From assembly GCF_018919215.1 (NCBI RefSeq), contig NZ_JAHLQK010000001.1:28430-92429 (forward strand): DNA of 64,000 nucleotides, in the 5' to 3' direction. This DNA comes from Alkaliphilus flagellatus (GTDB lineage: Bacteria; Bacillota; Clostridia; Peptostreptococcales; Natronincolaceae). The notes under the pieces are model-generated. The model ran no database searches. It was not told where the DNA came from and was given only the letters and a program-made list of their open reading frames with translations. This document shows, piece after piece, positions 10,315 through 19,070 of the stretch; the stretch's first letter is position 1; each line of letters begins with the position of its first letter. The position numbers and the translations under genes were made by a program.

Positions 10315-10336
10315 AGTAACTCTCCTTTTTTATTGT

Positions 10337-11620
10337 CTAAATAGAAATATCTTTTTTGGTTTGATAATTTCCTTTAAGGCTATTTTTCTTATCGGATGAA
10401 TAATCTCCATATATATAAATAGCTTCAGCTTTTCTTTCAACTATAAGCTGTTTTGGTTTCATATAAAATGCTAAAAATAATCCTAGCATTATCACTATAG
10501 AACCAATCAATGCTCCAATTTTCCCATTCATTTTATTTACTGATAAATACGTGTAACGCTCTGGGTTAGTAAAATTAAAGGTAAAATCCTGCCAATGCAC
10601 ATCCTGACCTGGAGAAACTAGGTTCATATCTACTCTTTGGCCTCCATAAAGTAGAGAGTATAGTATTTTTGGATTATTTAGATCATTGGATTTGGAAGCA
10701 AAGCCTGTTTCAGTTGCTACAAAATCTGGATATAAGTGGTGCATTTGGATAACTATAAATTCCTTATTATTTATATAAGCGGTTCCATCGTATACTATTT
10801 CACTCCCGAGATTTTGTCCATCTTTAAAGACATTAACTTCTGAAGCCCATCCGGTGCTATGTTGATAGAAAGTATAACCATCATATCTCATTGGGTTGTT
10901 CACATATATTTCGCCAGATACAAGACTAGTTCCATCTTTATCAGTTAAGGTGCCTTGTGTAATATATTGCTGAACAGATCCATCATCTCTATAGATTATT
11001 TCAAAGTCTTCGATGTTCATTATATAATTAGTACCCTCTAATTGTTGCATTGATCCTGGAGTACCAAATACAGCTGTATCAAAAAATGTATACTGTCCAT
11101 AGCTATAAAATACAATTATTGCAAGTATACCAATGTGAATAAGCCATGATCCTAAGTAGCCTATTTTATTTTTATTACTATAGTATATTTCTGTGGAATC
11201 ATATGTTGTACACTTTATATTTTTGAAACCCTCACTTTTAAAAACATCCTTAATACTATCGGTACTAAAGTAATTCATAGACTTAACAGGATTTTTAAGT
11301 TGCGTTTCACTAGGAGCTAATGATAATTTTTTAATTTTATTAATAACATTTTTAAATCTAATAGTGCTACATAAAAATAAGTTAAGGGCTAGAGCAAGAA
11401 AAAGCGCAATAAATCCACTGGAATGATAAATATCGTAGGCTTTAAAGGTAATAATTAACTGTGACCATAATGGTGAGTAGTTATTTAGATAAAAAGCCTC
11501 TTCTCTACCTTGTGGGACAACAGATCCTACTACAGATACTAAACATAACATTCCTAGTAAGATTAATCCAAATTTCATAGTTCTTAAAAAAGCAAATATT
11601 TTTTTAAACCATACTTTCAT
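10337..11620 (-). CDS. resB: Cytochrome c biogenesis protein ResB (Ccs1)
   Basis: The 427-residue protein has three N-terminal membrane segments, one containing LKFGLILLGMLCLVSVVGS-like sequence. A large extracytoplasmic domain follows (about residues 180-360), then a final membrane segment (KIGALIGSIVIMLGLFLAFY). This is the ResB/Ccs1 plan. The FYQHSTGWASEVNVFKD stretch is typical of the family. ResB holds the apocytochrome near the heme delivered by CcsA. It is translated from its own site about 157 bases after nrfA. The presence of only ResB and CcsA beside nrfA suggests dedication to this multiheme enzyme, though general use is equally possible. Confidence 0.93.
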   Translation of the reverse strand: MKVWFKKIFAFLRTMKFGLILLGMLCLVSVVGSVVPQGREEAFYLNNYSPLWSQLIITFKAYDIYHSSGFIALFLALALNLFLCSTIRFKNVINKIKKLSLAPSETQLKNPVKSMNYFSTDSIKDVFKSEGFKNIKCTTYDSTEIYYSNKNKIGYLGSWLIHIGILAIIVFYSYGQYTFFDTAVFGTPGSMQQLEGTNYIMNIEDFEIIYRDDGSVQQYITQGTLTDKDGTSLVSGEIYVNNPMRYDGYTFYQHSTGWASEVNVFKDGQNLGSEIVYDGTAYINNKEFIVIQMHHLYPDFVATETGFASKSNDLNNPKILYSLLYGGQRVDMNLVSPGQDVHWQDFTFNFTNPERYTYLSVNKMNGKIGALIGSIVIMLGLFLAFYMKPKQLIVERKAEAIYIYGDYSSDKKNSLKGNYQTKKDISI

Positions 11621-11650
11621 TTATTCACTTCCTTACATAATTTTAATTAT

Positions 11651-11684
11651 AACTACCACTACTAGATTATGTATAGTGGTAGTT
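11651..11684 (-). terminator. Hairpin between nrfA and resB (partial terminator or mRNA processing element)
   Basis: A perfect 10-bp inverted repeat, AACTACCACT/AGTGGTAGTT, lies about 100 bases after the nrfA stop codon on the minus-strand transcript. No strong T-run follows, so it is more likely a stabilising hairpin or a leaky terminator that gives more nrfA than resB-ccsA transcript. Confidence 0.5.
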
Positions 11685-11777
11685 ACTTAAGAAAATATAA
11701 ATTTTCTAACAAGTTAAGTTTTTTTAAGAAGTAGCAGCTTGATAAAAGTCATTAGTAGAATAGTAATATAGGATTTT

Positions 11778-13055
11778 TTATTGAAATTCTGCTAGTTTAT
11801 CTAAGGCTTGTTGAGCATAGTTTCTTGCTTCACTTAAAGCTTTTTTTGCCTTTGGTGTATTGTGGAAGCCTGTACTATTTTCTACAAACACAAAATCCCA
11901 TCTATACTGAGCTTTTCTATGTAGATCCCATAACTCATTAACTACTGTATCATCTAACTGACTGTCCTCCATAACTGTTCCAAAATTTTCAATTAGTTGC
12001 ACAAGCATTTTACCAATCTCTAGCAGCTCATCATCTATTTCCTTTTGTATTCCTTGAACCTTTGCTGTTAATCCATCTAATTCAGAGCTATGGCAAGTAC
12101 CGCAGGATTCATTAAGAGTTTTTAGTGGACTTTTTGCCCAATGAGATTTATATTTTTGTCCATTTTCTTCTACCGTTGGCATATGACAATCTGCACATGT
12201 AACACCCATCTTATCGTGGACACTTCCACTATAGGTTTCAAACTCAGGATGCTGTACTTTAATTAAAGGAGTTCCTGTTCTTGGATGTTTCCAATCAAAA
12301 TAATCAATTTTATCGTAATATGCTTCGATATTTGCTATTTCTAACCCATTATCCCAAGGTAAAATTACTTCCTTTGTATCTGGATCCATATAATATTCGA
12401 CATGACATTGTGCACAGGCCATAGTGCCAGGTTTAGGCTCTTTATTAAGCTTGTCTACTGCTACTCTAAATTGAGGCGTTGTTGCTTGAACTTGTTTTCC
12501 GGGTTCATTTCTATGGCAGGTATAGCAAGTGATTCCATTCTCAGCTTCCTGGGATACCTTATGAAAGTCCATAGCATATAAATCATCTTTATATTCAGCT
12601 AGTAGTTTTTCGTAATCAGCCGTTTTACATGCTAAACATGATGCACCTGGTTTAGGTCTTGCTGTATTAATAACATCATGAAGGGCATAGTAATGGCCTC
12701 TAGCAGCATAATATTCCTTTCCGAATCCTATCCCATCATATAATACCTTTATATCGGGATACTTCTCTAAATAACTAATAGGGTGAGATCCCCCTAATTC
12801 TGGATCTTCTGTTACCCCATCTTTAAATCTTGATGTCATTTGTAAGGATTCGTAGATTAGGGGAAATTGATCCTTCCACTTCTCAGCAGATAAAATCATT
12901 TGATCTGGAGAGGGTATTTCAACTGTTTGCTCTGGCTTTTTTCCTTCTTCCTTATTCTGACCCTGTTTATTCTCTTGTGGTTTACAACCAATAGAAGTTA
13001 TAAGTATAGAGAGTACTATTATTATCGAAACTATCAGCCTTTTATATTGTTTCAC
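11778..13055 (-). CDS. nrfA: Ammonia-forming cytochrome c nitrite reductase (NrfA), lipoprotein form
   Basis: The 425-residue pentaheme enzyme reduces nitrite to ammonia with six electrons on the outer face of the membrane. Five heme sites are visible in order: CLACK (about residue 140, the lysine-ligated catalytic heme), CYTCH, CAQCH, CADCH and CGTCH. The MDPDTKEVILPWDNG and WKHPRTGTPLIKVQHPEFE blocks are characteristic of NrfA. The N-terminus is a hydrophobic segment ending SIGC followed by a Lys/Glu/Gln-rich linker, so it is probably a lipoprotein anchored to the membrane. No nrfH quinol dehydrogenase is near. It heads the minus-strand set with resB and ccsA and is divergent from a sigma-54 activator. 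Confidence 0.95.
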   Translation of the reverse strand: MKQYKRLIVSIIIVLSILITSIGCKPQENKQGQNKEEGKKPEQTVEIPSPDQMILSAEKWKDQFPLIYESLQMTSRFKDGVTEDPELGGSHPISYLEKYPDIKVLYDGIGFGKEYYAARGHYYALHDVINTARPKPGASCLACKTADYEKLLAEYKDDLYAMDFHKVSQEAENGITCYTCHRNEPGKQVQATTPQFRVAVDKLNKEPKPGTMACAQCHVEYYMDPDTKEVILPWDNGLEIANIEAYYDKIDYFDWKHPRTGTPLIKVQHPEFETYSGSVHDKMGVTCADCHMPTVEENGQKYKSHWAKSPLKTLNESCGTCHSSELDGLTAKVQGIQKEIDDELLEIGKMLVQLIENFGTVMEDSQLDDTVVNELWDLHRKAQYRWDFVFVENSTGFHNTPKAKKALSEARNYAQQALDKLAEFQ

Positions 13056-13143
13056 TAAAATTCTCCTTTCTATATTATTGTCATTTATATTATTCCAATA
13101 ATTGCAAAAGCTATAAGCTACTTTATTATTTAAATATTAGATT

Positions 13144-13164
13144 TTTTCACTCAGTTCGTGATAA
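13144..13164. promoter_or_regulatory. Candidate operator in the nrfA/sigma-54-activator divergent region
   Basis: TTTTCAC and GTGATAA form a 6-of-7 inverted repeat spaced by 7 bases, in the 146-base gap between nrfA and the activator gene. Its size suits a dimeric regulator. No sigma-54 -24/-12 element was found for nrfA itself. The binding protein is unknown. Confidence 0.3.
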
Positions 13165-13201
13165 TATATAGTAAAGAGTATTGTCATTAGGGGGTGTTTT
13201 T

Positions 13202-14599
13202 ATGAAGAAGAATGTTGCAGAAGAACTAAAAAGGCTAAAAGAAAGCATGGAAATGCTAGAGGATCTGCTGGACACTGCTTACTATGGAATGGCAATAGTA
13301 GATATAGATGGAAAGATTGTTAAGTGGAACTATGAAAAACTAATGGGGATTAAAGAAGAAGATGTGCTGGATAAGAATGTTGAAGATATAATAGAAAATA
13401 CTAGACTACATATTGTAGCTAAAACAGGCGAAAAAGAATTATTCGAGGTCCAAAAAATACAAGGCAGAGATATGATAACTAGCAGAGTGCCCATAATACA
13501 GAACGGTAAAATTATTGGTGCAGCAGGAACAGTACTTTTTAAAGATGTTAAGGAGTTAAAATCTTTAGTACAAAAACTAGAAATGTTAGAAGATACAGTA
13601 CATAAATATAAGGGAGAGATTAAAAGATTTCATAAAACAAAATACTCCTTTGATAATATTATTACACAAAATAAAAAGATGATATATTTAAAAGAAATTG
13701 CTAAGAGGGCAGCGGAAAGTAATGCAACTTTGCTTATCCAAGGTGAGAGTGGTACAGGAAAGGAATTATTTGCTCATGGAGTACATAGAGCAAGTTTAAG
13801 AAAGCATGGACCATTTGTTACAATCAACTGTGCTGCTATTCCCAAAGAGTTATTGGAGTCAGAGTTATTTGGATACGATGGTGGAGCTTTTACAGGGGCA
13901 AGAAGAGAAGGAAAGATCGGAAAATTTGAACTTGCTAATGGTGGAACAATACTATTAGATGAAATAGGTTCTATGCCAATGGAGATGCAGGCAAAACTTC
14001 TAAGAGTACTGGAAACTAGAGAGTTTGAACGGGTAGGTGGAAATACAAGAATTGAAATAGATATAAGGTTAATCGCCTGTACTAACGAGAACCTGGAAAA
14101 GGCTGTGGAGGAAGGAAAGTTTAGGCAAGATTTATACTATAGACTGAATGTAATACAAATAGAAATACCACCTTTAAGAGATAGAATAGAGGATATTCCT
14201 ATATTGGCTGAAAGTCTTTTAAATAGTCTATCCAAGGATTTATCTGTACCTAAAAAAATACTTGAATTTGAGACTAAAGAAGCCCTTAAAAATCATGTAT
14301 GGCCTGGTAATGTAAGGGAACTTCGTAATGTACTTGAGAGAGCATCTACACTATGCAAGGATGACGTCATTAAAATAGAACATCTACCTGAATATTTAAA
14401 TAAAAAGGTTTTTAAAGAAGATGGATATAGTGAGGAAGATTCTTTACTTTTAAAAAACATAGTTGCTAGAGTGGAAAAGAAAGCTATTAAAAAGGCGATT
14501 GAGGAAAGTAGGGGCAATAAAACCTTGGCTGCCAGAACATTGGGTATCCATAGAACCGCATTATATAAAAAAATAGAGCTATACGGATTAGATTGGTAA
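13202..14599 (+). CDS. Sigma-54-dependent transcriptional activator (PAS-AAA+-Fis)
   Basis: The 465-residue protein begins with a short coiled segment. A PAS sensor domain follows (about residues 20-120, [17 protein letters not shown]), then the sigma-54 interaction AAA+ domain with Walker A GESGTGKE, the GAFTGA loop that contacts sigma-54, Walker B TILLDEIG and arginine fingers ([11 protein letters not shown]). It ends in a Fis-type helix-turn-helix ([19 protein letters not shown]). The ATG used here has AGGGGGTG 6-7 bases upstream; the in-frame codons before it are not used. The CoA-transferase genes downstream carry a -24/-12 promoter, so they are the probable target. The PAS ligand is unknown. 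Confidence 0.95.
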   Translation: MKKNVAEELKRLKESMEMLEDLLDTAYYGMAIVDIDGKIVKWNYEKLMGIKEEDVLDKNVEDIIENTRLHIVAKTGEKELFEVQKIQGRDMITSRVPIIQNGKIIGAAGTVLFKDVKELKSLVQKLEMLEDTVHKYKGEIKRFHKTKYSFDNIITQNKKMIYLKEIAKRAAESNATLLIQGESGTGKELFAHGVHRASLRKHGPFVTINCAAIPKELLESELFGYDGGAFTGARREGKIGKFELANGGTILLDEIGSMPMEMQAKLLRVLETREFERVGGNTRIEIDIRLIACTNENLEKAVEEGKFRQDLYYRLNVIQIEIPPLRDRIEDIPILAESLLNSLSKDLSVPKKILEFETKEALKNHVWPGNVRELRNVLERASTLCKDDVIKIEHLPEYLNKKVFKEDGYSEEDSLLLKNIVARVEKKAIKKAIEESRGNKTLAARTLGIHRTALYKKIELYGLDW

Positions 14600-14611
14600 A
14601 ACTGTACAAGA

Positions 14612-14646
14612 AATCTACAACTAATATAAAGTTGTAGATTTTTTTA
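14612..14646 (+). terminator. Terminator after sigma-54 activator gene
   Basis: AATCTACAAC pairs with GTTGTAGATT over a 9-base loop, followed by a run of T's. It isolates the activator gene from the CoA-transferase genes. Confidence 0.88.
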
Positions 14647-14763
14647 TACATATATTAAGTTATTATAATTTTATGAATTGAAAAATTCAGTTTATTATAA
14701 GGAACCAATCTATATAGTATTGAAATTTAAAGATTTATTTTAATTTAATCATAAACTATAATT

Positions 14764-14780
14764 TTGGCATAACAATTGCT
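14764..14780 (+). promoter_or_regulatory. Sigma-54 (-24/-12) promoter for the CoA-transferase genes
   Basis: TTGGCATAACAATTGCT matches the sigma-54 consensus TTGGCAC-N5-TTGC, with GG and GC separated by exactly 10 bases. Transcription should start near 14791, leaving a leader of about 70 bases before the coding sequence. The only sigma-54 activator in the window is the gene immediately upstream. Confidence 0.9.
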
Positions 14781-14860
14781 CTTAATTAAATATAGTTGCT
14801 ATAGATAATTAAATAATTAATTCTAAAATTATATTATTATAAAAATTTGGAGGTGGCGTT

Positions 14861-15514
14861 ATGTCTAAAATTGTAAGTATAGAAGAAGCTATAAGTCATA
14901 TTAAAGATGGTATGACTATTATGGTGGGCGGATTTTTAGGATCAGGTAGTCCCCATAAGATTATCGATGCCTTGGTAAAAAAAGAGGTAAAAGATTTAAC
15001 TTTAATTTGTAATGATACTGCATTTCCAAATTTGGGCGTAGGGAAAATGGTAGTAGGCAAGCAGTTTAAAAAGGTTATTGTATCTCATATTGGAACAAAT
15101 CAAGAAACAGGCAGGCAGATGAATGCAGGTGAAACTGAGGTTGTATTAGTTCCACAAGGAACATTAGTAGAACAAATAAGAGCGGCTGGTGCAGGTCTAG
15201 GTGGGTTTTTAACACCTACAGGGGTAGGAACTCTAGTTGAAGAAGGCAAACAGAAAATGGAGATAGACGGAAAAACATATTTGTTGGAACTACCGCTAAA
15301 AGCAGATATAGCGATAATTTTTGGTAACAAGGTAGATAAAAAAGGAAATGTATACTATGAAGGAGCTGCTGGAAACTTTAATATAGTAATGTCCATGGCG
15401 GCGGATACAGTTATTATTGAAGGAGAAACAATTGTAGATGTTGGACAAATAGCACCACAGGAAGTAGTTATACCTAGCATATTTATAGATTATATAGTTA
15501 GGGGTGAAAAATAA
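14861..15514 (+). CDS. atoD: 3-oxoacid/short-chain acyl CoA-transferase, subunit A
   Basis: This 217-residue subunit belongs to the family I CoA-transferases. The N-terminal [20 protein letters not shown] and the glycine-rich [15 protein letters not shown] region are standard for the alpha subunit. Its length matches clostridial CtfA. With subunit B it should move CoA between short-chain acids such as acetate, butyrate and acetoacetate; the exact acyl pair is not determined by sequence. A strong GGAGGTGG site precedes the ATG. The stop codon overlaps the next start codon by one base. Expression should depend on sigma-54. Confidence 0.93.
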   Translation: MSKIVSIEEAISHIKDGMTIMVGGFLGSGSPHKIIDALVKKEVKDLTLICNDTAFPNLGVGKMVVGKQFKKVIVSHIGTNQETGRQMNAGETEVVLVPQGTLVEQIRAAGAGLGGFLTPTGVGTLVEEGKQKMEIDGKTYLLELPLKADIAIIFGNKVDKKGNVYYEGAAGNFNIVMSMAADTVIIEGETIVDVGQIAPQEVVIPSIFIDYIVRGEK

Positions 15515-16170
15515 TGGATCGAAATAAAATAAAAGAATTTATTGCAAAGAGAGTAGCAAAGGAGCTTAAAGATGGTGATGTAGTTAACTTAGGAATAGGA
15601 CTTCCTACAATGGTAGCTAACTATATAGATAATGATGTAGATATTATACTACAATCCGAAAATGGATTTGTAGGTTTAGGTCCTGCACCAGAAGTAGGTA
15701 AAGAAAACCCATATATAGTTAATGCCGGTTGTCAACCTGTAACAATTAAAGAAGGTGGAGCATTTTTTGATAGTACAATGTCTTTTTCTATTATTAGAGG
15801 TGGACATGTGGATGCTACAGTATTAGGAGCACTTCAAGTAGACCAGGAAGGTAATCTTGCTAACTGGATGATACCAGGTAAAATGGTTCCAGGTATGGGG
15901 GGAGCTATGGATCTAGTAGTTGGAGCTAAAAAGGTAATAGTAGCTATGGAACATACGGCTAAGGGTAGTCCTAAAATATTGAAAAAATGTAATCTTCCAT
16001 TAACTGCAATGGCTCAGGTAGATTTAATTATTACTGAAATGGGTGTAATGGAAGTTACTAAAGAAGGATTAGTTTTAAAGGAATTAAATCCTGATTTTAC
16101 CGTAGATGAAGTTAAGGCAGCTACAGAAGCTGAACTAATTATACCTGAAAATTTAAAGGATATGAAATAA
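15514..16170 (+). CDS. atoA: 3-oxoacid/short-chain acyl CoA-transferase, subunit B
   Basis: The 218-residue beta subunit carries the catalytic glutamate in [11 protein letters not shown] (near residue 48), which forms the glutamyl-CoA thioester in family I CoA-transferases. The [14 protein letters not shown] and [20 protein letters not shown] blocks are also conserved. Start and stop overlap the upstream subunit in the ATAATG arrangement, so the two are translationally coupled in equal amounts. The pair could be called ctfAB. In amino-acid or sugar fermenting clostridia it activates acids formed in the medium or links acetoacetate to butyrate metabolism. Confidence 0.93.
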   Translation: MDRNKIKEFIAKRVAKELKDGDVVNLGIGLPTMVANYIDNDVDIILQSENGFVGLGPAPEVGKENPYIVNAGCQPVTIKEGGAFFDSTMSFSIIRGGHVDATVLGALQVDQEGNLANWMIPGKMVPGMGGAMDLVVGAKKVIVAMEHTAKGSPKILKKCNLPLTAMAQVDLIITEMGVMEVTKEGLVLKELNPDFTVDEVKAATEAELIIPENLKDMK

Positions 16171-16250
16171 GTAAGTGTCTAATTCTGTTATAATATTATT
16201 GATATAAGCTAATTATACTTATATTAAATAATATATTTTGGAGGGATATT

Positions 16251-16550
16251 ATGGCACTTTTAGAAATTACAGTAGCACCTTTAGGTACAGGAGATACTAG
16301 CGTTAGCAAATATGTAGCTGCATGTCATAAATTGTTGGAATTAGAGGAAGGTATAAAGTATCAACTAACTCCTATGTCTACAGTTATAGAAGGTGACATA
16401 GATAGGCTATTTGAAGTTGCTAAAAAGCTTCACAATGTTCCGTTTCAAGAAGGCGCTATGAGAGTTTCTACTAGTATGAAAATCGACGATAGACGGGATA
16501 AGGAATCTACTATACATGGAAAGATTTTATCGGTTAAAAGTAAATTATAG
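16251..16550 (+). CDS. MTH1187/YkoF-type thiamine-binding protein (DUF77)
   Basis: The 99-residue protein matches the MTH1187 family: it opens with ALLEITVAPLGTGDTSVSKYVA and has the conserved QLTPMSTVIEGDIDRLFEVA. The fold is a small ferredoxin-like alpha/beta domain that forms tetramers. Family members bind thiamine or related pyrimidines, and their cellular role is not settled. A GGAGGG site precedes the ATG. The gene stands alone between the CoA-transferase pair and a terminator and may be read through from them. There is no thiamine synthesis gene or TPP riboswitch near it. Confidence 0.85.
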   Translation: MALLEITVAPLGTGDTSVSKYVAACHKLLELEEGIKYQLTPMSTVIEGDIDRLFEVAKKLHNVPFQEGAMRVSTSMKIDDRRDKESTIHGKILSVKSKL

Positions 16551-16552
16551 TT

Positions 16553-16586
16553 GCAAAAAACTCCTAATAATTTAGGAGTTTTTTGC
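16553..16586 (+). terminator. Terminator after the DUF77 gene
   Basis: GCAAAAAACTCCTA pairs with TAGGAGTTTTTTGC over a 6-base loop. It is almost symmetrical, starts a few bases after the stop codon and ends in T's. Confidence 0.92.
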
Positions 16587-16681
16587 ATACAATGCAACTT
16601 TTTGATATGGATTTATGTCTAATTGTTAGAAAGAAAGTTAACATGGCCATGCAAACTAAAGTTTTTTATAAGGAGGTTACT

Positions 16682-17206
16682 ATGTTAAATGAACTTGTAC
16701 AAAAAGCAATTAAGGGGGATGGAGATAGTTTTTATGAGCTTATTCAAATAAAGAAGGAGCATATTTATAAAATTGCTTATAGTTATGTACACAACCAAGA
16801 GGACGCTCTAGATGTTGTTCATGATGCGGTATATAAGGCATTTACTGCTATTGGAAGTTTGAAAAATCCACAATATTTTAGTACATGGTTAACCAAAATT
16901 ACAATTAACTGTGCTATCGACCATTTGAATAAAACTAAAAAAGTAATTTCTATAGAAAAAAGTGAACTAGAAAATTTTCCTGTAGAAGAAAATGATAAGG
17001 AAGCGATCTTGGATTTGAGGCAGAACTTAGAAAAATTAGATATAAAATATAAAACAGTAATAATTCTTCGTTATTTTGAGGATTTAACACTGAATGAGAT
17101 TGCTGCCACATTAAATTTACCTATAAATACAATAAAGGCTCAGCTTTATCGTGGATTACAAAGGCTAAAAATTCAGTTGGAGGAGGGCGATGCAATTGAA
17201 AAATAA
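16682..17206 (+). CDS. ECF-type RNA polymerase sigma factor
   Basis: The 174-residue protein has sigma region 2 (HIYKIAYSYVHNQEDALDVV, then STWLTKITINCAIDHL) and region 4 (LRYFEDLTLNEIAATLNL, NTIKAQLYRGLQRLK) and little else, which defines a group IV (ECF) sigma factor. The start is fixed by AAGGAGGT at 16670-16677; in-frame codons further upstream lie inside the preceding terminator. It overlaps the next gene by 17 bases, the usual sigma/anti-sigma arrangement. I did not find a convincing ECF-type promoter upstream that would show autoregulation. The stimulus is presumably envelope stress but is not shown by the sequence. Confidence 0.93.
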   Translation: MLNELVQKAIKGDGDSFYELIQIKKEHIYKIAYSYVHNQEDALDVVHDAVYKAFTAIGSLKNPQYFSTWLTKITINCAIDHLNKTKKVISIEKSELENFPVEENDKEAILDLRQNLEKLDIKYKTVIILRYFEDLTLNEIAATLNLPINTIKAQLYRGLQRLKIQLEEGDAIEK

Positions 17207-18137
17207 AACATCTGATTTGAAAAAGATATATGATGAGATAGAAGTTCCTAATGAATTAGATAAAGTAATTGATGAGGCATTTAGAAAGGGGAGAAATGAA
17301 ATAATGTATGGACAAAATATAAAAAATAAAAAGCGAAACAATGGATTGAAAAAGGCAATGGTAGGAATTACAGCTGGTTTTATAATCTTCACTACAGGTG
17401 TTAATACGGTTCCTAGTTTTGCAGATAGTATGGGGAATATACCAATACTAGGTAACTTAGTTCAAATTCTACAAATTAATAAGGGGATAGGCCAAGGTGG
17501 CCAAATTACTGATGGTGCTGATGTTAAATTTATTACATTAAAAGAAATAAAAAATGGAGAACAGATAATTATTGATTTTTCAACTGGGGAGGAAAAGATA
17601 GAAAATGCTCCACACTTTGAAGTTTCCTATAATGAAAATCCTTATACAATGACCTTTACCATTAGCGGGGCTAGAAGTTTAACGGCAGAAAAAGATTTTA
17701 AAGAAATAATTAACAGTAAATATGTTGAGGATGTATATAAATTAATTACATTAGACGATTCAGCCGTTAGGTTTAATATAGTATTTAATCAACCAGTAGA
17801 CTTCACAGTAGAAGAATATGAAGAGCCTGGTCAAGTAGTAATCAATTTATCAGAAGATGGCACAAAGGGTAATGTATCTCCAATATATTCAGTACGAACA
17901 AACTCCTATTCATTTGGTGAAGAATTTGGACAGTTAGAAGAAATGTTTTATGGACTTAAGGATGTAAGAGTATTAAAGGATAAAGAAGGAAGCTTTTTAA
18001 TTGAAATAGGACAATTTAGCTCTAAAGAAGAAGCAGAGGTAGAATTAAAAGAAGTAATAGACAAGGTGGGAGATGGCATAAAATTACATGTAGAAGAAAG
18101 GGAAGCTGTAGCTATACCAAGGGCTATTACTGAATAA
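17190..18137 (+). CDS. Putative anti-sigma factor with one membrane span and AMIN-like/SPOR-like outer region
   Basis: The 315-residue protein starts inside the end of the sigma factor gene. Residues 1-52 are cytoplasmic and charged, and residues 53-72 (KAMVGITAGFIIFTTGVNTV) form a single membrane span. The remainder is outside the cell. By eye, VRFNIVFNQPVDFTVEEY followed by PGQVVINLS resembles an AMIN-type beta fold. The C-terminal SFLIEIGQFSSKEEAEVELK resembles a SPOR repeat. Both would suggest contact with the cell wall. The position, the overlap and the topology are standard for a membrane anti-sigma factor. The domain readings are tentative and no known anti-sigma motif is obvious in the cytoplasmic part. 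Confidence 0.75.
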   Translation: MQLKNKTSDLKKIYDEIEVPNELDKVIDEAFRKGRNEIMYGQNIKNKKRNNGLKKAMVGITAGFIIFTTGVNTVPSFADSMGNIPILGNLVQILQINKGIGQGGQITDGADVKFITLKEIKNGEQIIIDFSTGEEKIENAPHFEVSYNENPYTMTFTISGARSLTAEKDFKEIINSKYVEDVYKLITLDDSAVRFNIVFNQPVDFTVEEYEEPGQVVINLSEDGTKGNVSPIYSVRTNSYSFGEEFGQLEEMFYGLKDVRVLKDKEGSFLIEIGQFSSKEEAEVELKEVIDKVGDGIKLHVEEREAVAIPRAITE

Positions 18138-18153
18138 TAGGTCATCATGAAAT

Positions 18154-18192
18154 AAAACCTAAGTTCTCAAAATTGAGGACTTAGGTTTGTAT
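18154..18192. terminator. Bidirectional terminator between anti-sigma gene and TPM gene
   Basis: AAACCTAAGTTCTCAA pairs with TTGAGGACTTAGGTTT with only a 2-base loop centre, and serves the two converging genes. The first 13 bases recur in the terminator at 25462. Confidence 0.88.
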
Positions 18193-18222
18193 TTTTATAA
18201 GAATAGGTAGCATCAGAGAATT

Positions 18223-19020
18223 TTACCATTTCCGAGATGCACCTCCACCACCAGATGAACCGCCACCAAAACCTCCACCGCCAAAACCACCAGGGGGTCT
18301 TCGGCCGCCACGGTGTTTATGGTTATTCCTTCCTAAGATACTTAAAAGCATAAATAAAGCCTGAAAAAATCCCATGCCCATTATCCGAGAAAATATAAAT
18401 ATGAAAAACAAAAAAATAAGTGGCAATATTAATATTGGAATAGGGTTGTTAGTACCTTCTAGATCAAAATAGGGAATATCATTTTTTATAAAAACATCCG
18501 ACATATCTATATTATATTCTTTTGCTATCTCTTCTAATATTAATCCATGGGCTACAGTAATTCCAACATTATAGTTACCATCTTTAAAATAGGGTATCAT
18601 TTTATCTAAAATAGCACCGGCCTTGCCATCATTTATAGCGCCTTCTAAACCATAGCCTACTTCAATTCTAGTTTCACGTTCCTCGTATGCAACTAAAAGT
18701 AAAACACCATTATTTTCTACTCTACTACCTATATTCCATTTTCTAAAAAGGTTCAAGGCATAATCTTCTACTGTATGGCCTTCTAAAGATGAAATAGTTA
18801 CAACAACCAATTCTGCTGAAGTTCTATCTTTTAAAATACTACTTAATTTAAGTAAATTATTTTCAACTTCTTTTGAAAGAATTTCAGCATAATCTTGAAC
18901 AAATATATCTTTTGTAGGTACTTTAGGGATAGATATTCCGTAGGATGGAACAATTGATATAATAAAAATTAATATAAACAGTGATATTAACTTACTTCGC
19001 TTTATACATATACTTTGCAT
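18223..19020 (-). CDS. TPM-domain membrane protein (YgcG-like) with glycine-rich tail
   Basis: The 265-residue protein has a signal or anchor segment at the N-terminus. The TPM domain spans about residues 35-160, with FVQDYAEILS, the LVVVTISSLEGHTVEDYA region and VLLLVAYEERETRIEVGYGLEGAINDG-type sequence cut here to its core GYGLEG. A membrane span of about 25 residues follows, then a C-terminal tail rich in Gly (GGFGGGGFGGGSSGGGGA). TPM proteins are found beside LemA in many bacteria. Plant relatives have phosphatase activity, but the bacterial role is unproven; links to photosystem repair or respiratory assembly elsewhere do not apply here. It is the second gene of a two-gene unit with lemA. 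Confidence 0.9.
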   Translation of the reverse strand: MQSICIKRSKLISLFILIFIISIVPSYGISIPKVPTKDIFVQDYAEILSKEVENNLLKLSSILKDRTSAELVVVTISSLEGHTVEDYALNLFRKWNIGSRVENNGVLLLVAYEERETRIEVGYGLEGAINDGKAGAILDKMIPYFKDGNYNVGITVAHGLILEEIAKEYNIDMSDVFIKNDIPYFDLEGTNNPIPILILPLIFLFFIFIFSRIMGMGFFQALFMLLSILGRNNHKHRGGRRPPGGFGGGGFGGGSSGGGGASRKW

Positions 19021-19070
19021 AAAAATCCCCCTCTAAAAATTATTAATTAGATGGTTTTAGCTTTAGTTAA

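Noticed and set aside
13081..13140. Possible sigma-54 promoter for nrfA
   Set aside because: The reverse strand has TTTTGCAA but no GG 10 bases upstream of the GC, so the -24 element is missing.
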